Below, piece after piece: positions 63,639 through 64,000 of a stretch of 64,000 nt of DNA. The position numbers and the translations under genes were made by a program. Location of the stretch: contig JABIUV010000052.1 in assembly GCA_018700895.1 (NCBI GenBank), positions 1 to 64,000 of the forward strand. Reading direction: 5' to 3'. The stretch is from Bacteroidota bacterium. GTDB taxonomy: Bacteria; Bacteroidota; Bacteroidia; NS11-12g; UBA9320. The notes under the pieces are model-generated. The model ran no database searches. It was not told where the DNA came from and saw only the letters and a program-made list of their open reading frames with translations. Position 1 is the first letter of the stretch. Each line of letters begins with the position of its first letter.

Positions 63639-64000
63639 CTACTCCACTACAAATCTGCGTATGTCATACGCATTATTCTCCGTGACTATGCCTAGAAAAT
63701 ACGTTCCTGGAATCAGTTCTGACACATCTATGGTTTCTTCTTTGCTTCGGCCTTTAAGTTTTTGAGAAATCACGACTTGCCCTTGTAAGTTGGTAACCTC
63801 CAATGTACAGCAATCGTGTTTTTTATCAAATTCGATATGCAGTTCATCACCAACAGGATTAGGGAATAGCTTAAACGAAGTGCTCTCTTTTACAACTTGG
63901 GCGTTACTAGCCAAATTGGCATCATACATTGCTAAGCAATATTGCCCTTTTTGTAAATTTGCTATATCAATAGTTCCTCGTTTGTCGAATAATGAACCTG
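63639..64000 (-). CDS. C-terminus of a T9SS-exported protein with a type A sorting domain (runs off the right edge)
   Basis: The frame is open to the window end (about 120 codons seen). The last 75 residues are a complete type A sorting tail: FKLFPNPVGDELHIEFDKK, LEVTNLQGQVVISQKLKG, IDVSELIPGTYFLGIVTENN and a final RRFVVE. Before it, the segment RGTIDIANLQKGQYCLAMYDAN repeats the pattern of the end of such a domain, so two copies may lie in tandem. The cargo domain is outside the window. Confidence 0.82.
   Translation of the reverse strand, partial: GSLFDKRGTIDIANLQKGQYCLAMYDANLASNAQVVKESTSFKLFPNPVGDELHIEFDKKHDCCTLEVTNLQGQVVISQKLKGRSKEETIDVSELIPGTYFLGIVTENNAYDIRRFVVE

Noticed and set aside
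1..64000. Search for tRNA, rRNA, CRISPR, insertion sequences, integrases and defence genes
   Set aside because: None seen. The genes flanking each gap are conserved housekeeping genes with normal composition.

Overview
The window is a chromosomal stretch of a Bacteroidetes (Flavobacteriia-like) bacterium. The evidence is gene content and signals: type IX secretion (T9SS) and gliding genes (porZ, porT, gldE, gldD, a C-terminal sorting domain at the right edge), the bacillithiol deacetylase bshB1, a Na+-translocating NADH:quinone reductase operon with its flavinyl transferase, the menaquinone methyltransferase, AT-rich DNA, and Bacteroidetes-type promoters (TTTG, about 19 bases, TAnnTTTG) set very close to start codons. 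I see no rRNA, tRNA, CRISPR array, complete insertion sequence or prophage. Nearly all of the window is housekeeping.

Layout. 1-1901 (minus): 5' part of secDF and udk. 2007-9630 (plus): a TPR lipoprotein, then a TetR-controlled tripartite RND efflux operon (tetR, tolC-like, adaptor, pump), closed by a strong terminator. 10100-12932 (plus): a small acetyltransferase, M15-like peptidase and nucleoside deaminase cluster, then an M42 aminopeptidase. 13302-29933 (minus): one uninterrupted str-S10-spc-alpha ribosomal supercluster from rpsL to rplQ, with fusA, secY, infA and rpoA; it has a promoter upstream of rpsL and a second consensus promoter between secY and infA. 30124-36297: a FemAB-like acyltransferase, converging on the minus-strand porZ-recO-DUF4294-bshB1 group, then lipA diverging from porZ. 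36337-43355 (minus): nqrABCDEF-apbE. 43582-45095 (minus): an MFS transporter and a small lysine-rich unknown protein. 45211-51717: two divergent conserved operons, HU-TPR-COX24-rng-rlmH (minus) and mutY-ssb-gldE-gldD (plus). 51804-52484: an unrecognised lipoprotein. 52686-59113 (minus): a tightly packed operon menG-porT-tgt-four-helix-lptG-truB-ribF-M23 peptidase. 59261-63340 (plus): engB, ferredoxin, an acetyltransferase, then rplM-rpsI-rpsB-tsf with a textbook terminator. 63639-64000 (minus): the C-terminus of a T9SS cargo protein.

Functional links. NqrB and NqrC carry SGAT flavinylation motifs and apbE, which installs FMN, ends the same operon. menG makes the quinone that NQR reduces. RibF supplies FMN and FAD. 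PorZ, PorT, GldD and GldE belong to the secretion and gliding machinery that exports proteins with the tail seen at the right edge.

Most notable observations: (1) lptG is broken by a 4-bp tandem duplication, and removing one copy restores a full-length protein; (2) about ten genes have a TAnnTTTG-type box only 4-12 bases from the start codon, implying leaderless or nearly leaderless mRNAs, several with GTG or TTG starts; (3) a palindromic candidate TetR operator; (4) paired REP-like palindromes sharing an ATTTGCAAT core; (5) tandem repeats beyond rlmH complementary to the rlmH 3' end; (6) zinc-free forms of S4, S14 and L36 and a TGT enzyme without its zinc cysteines. I found no convincing new multi-gene defence or mobile system.
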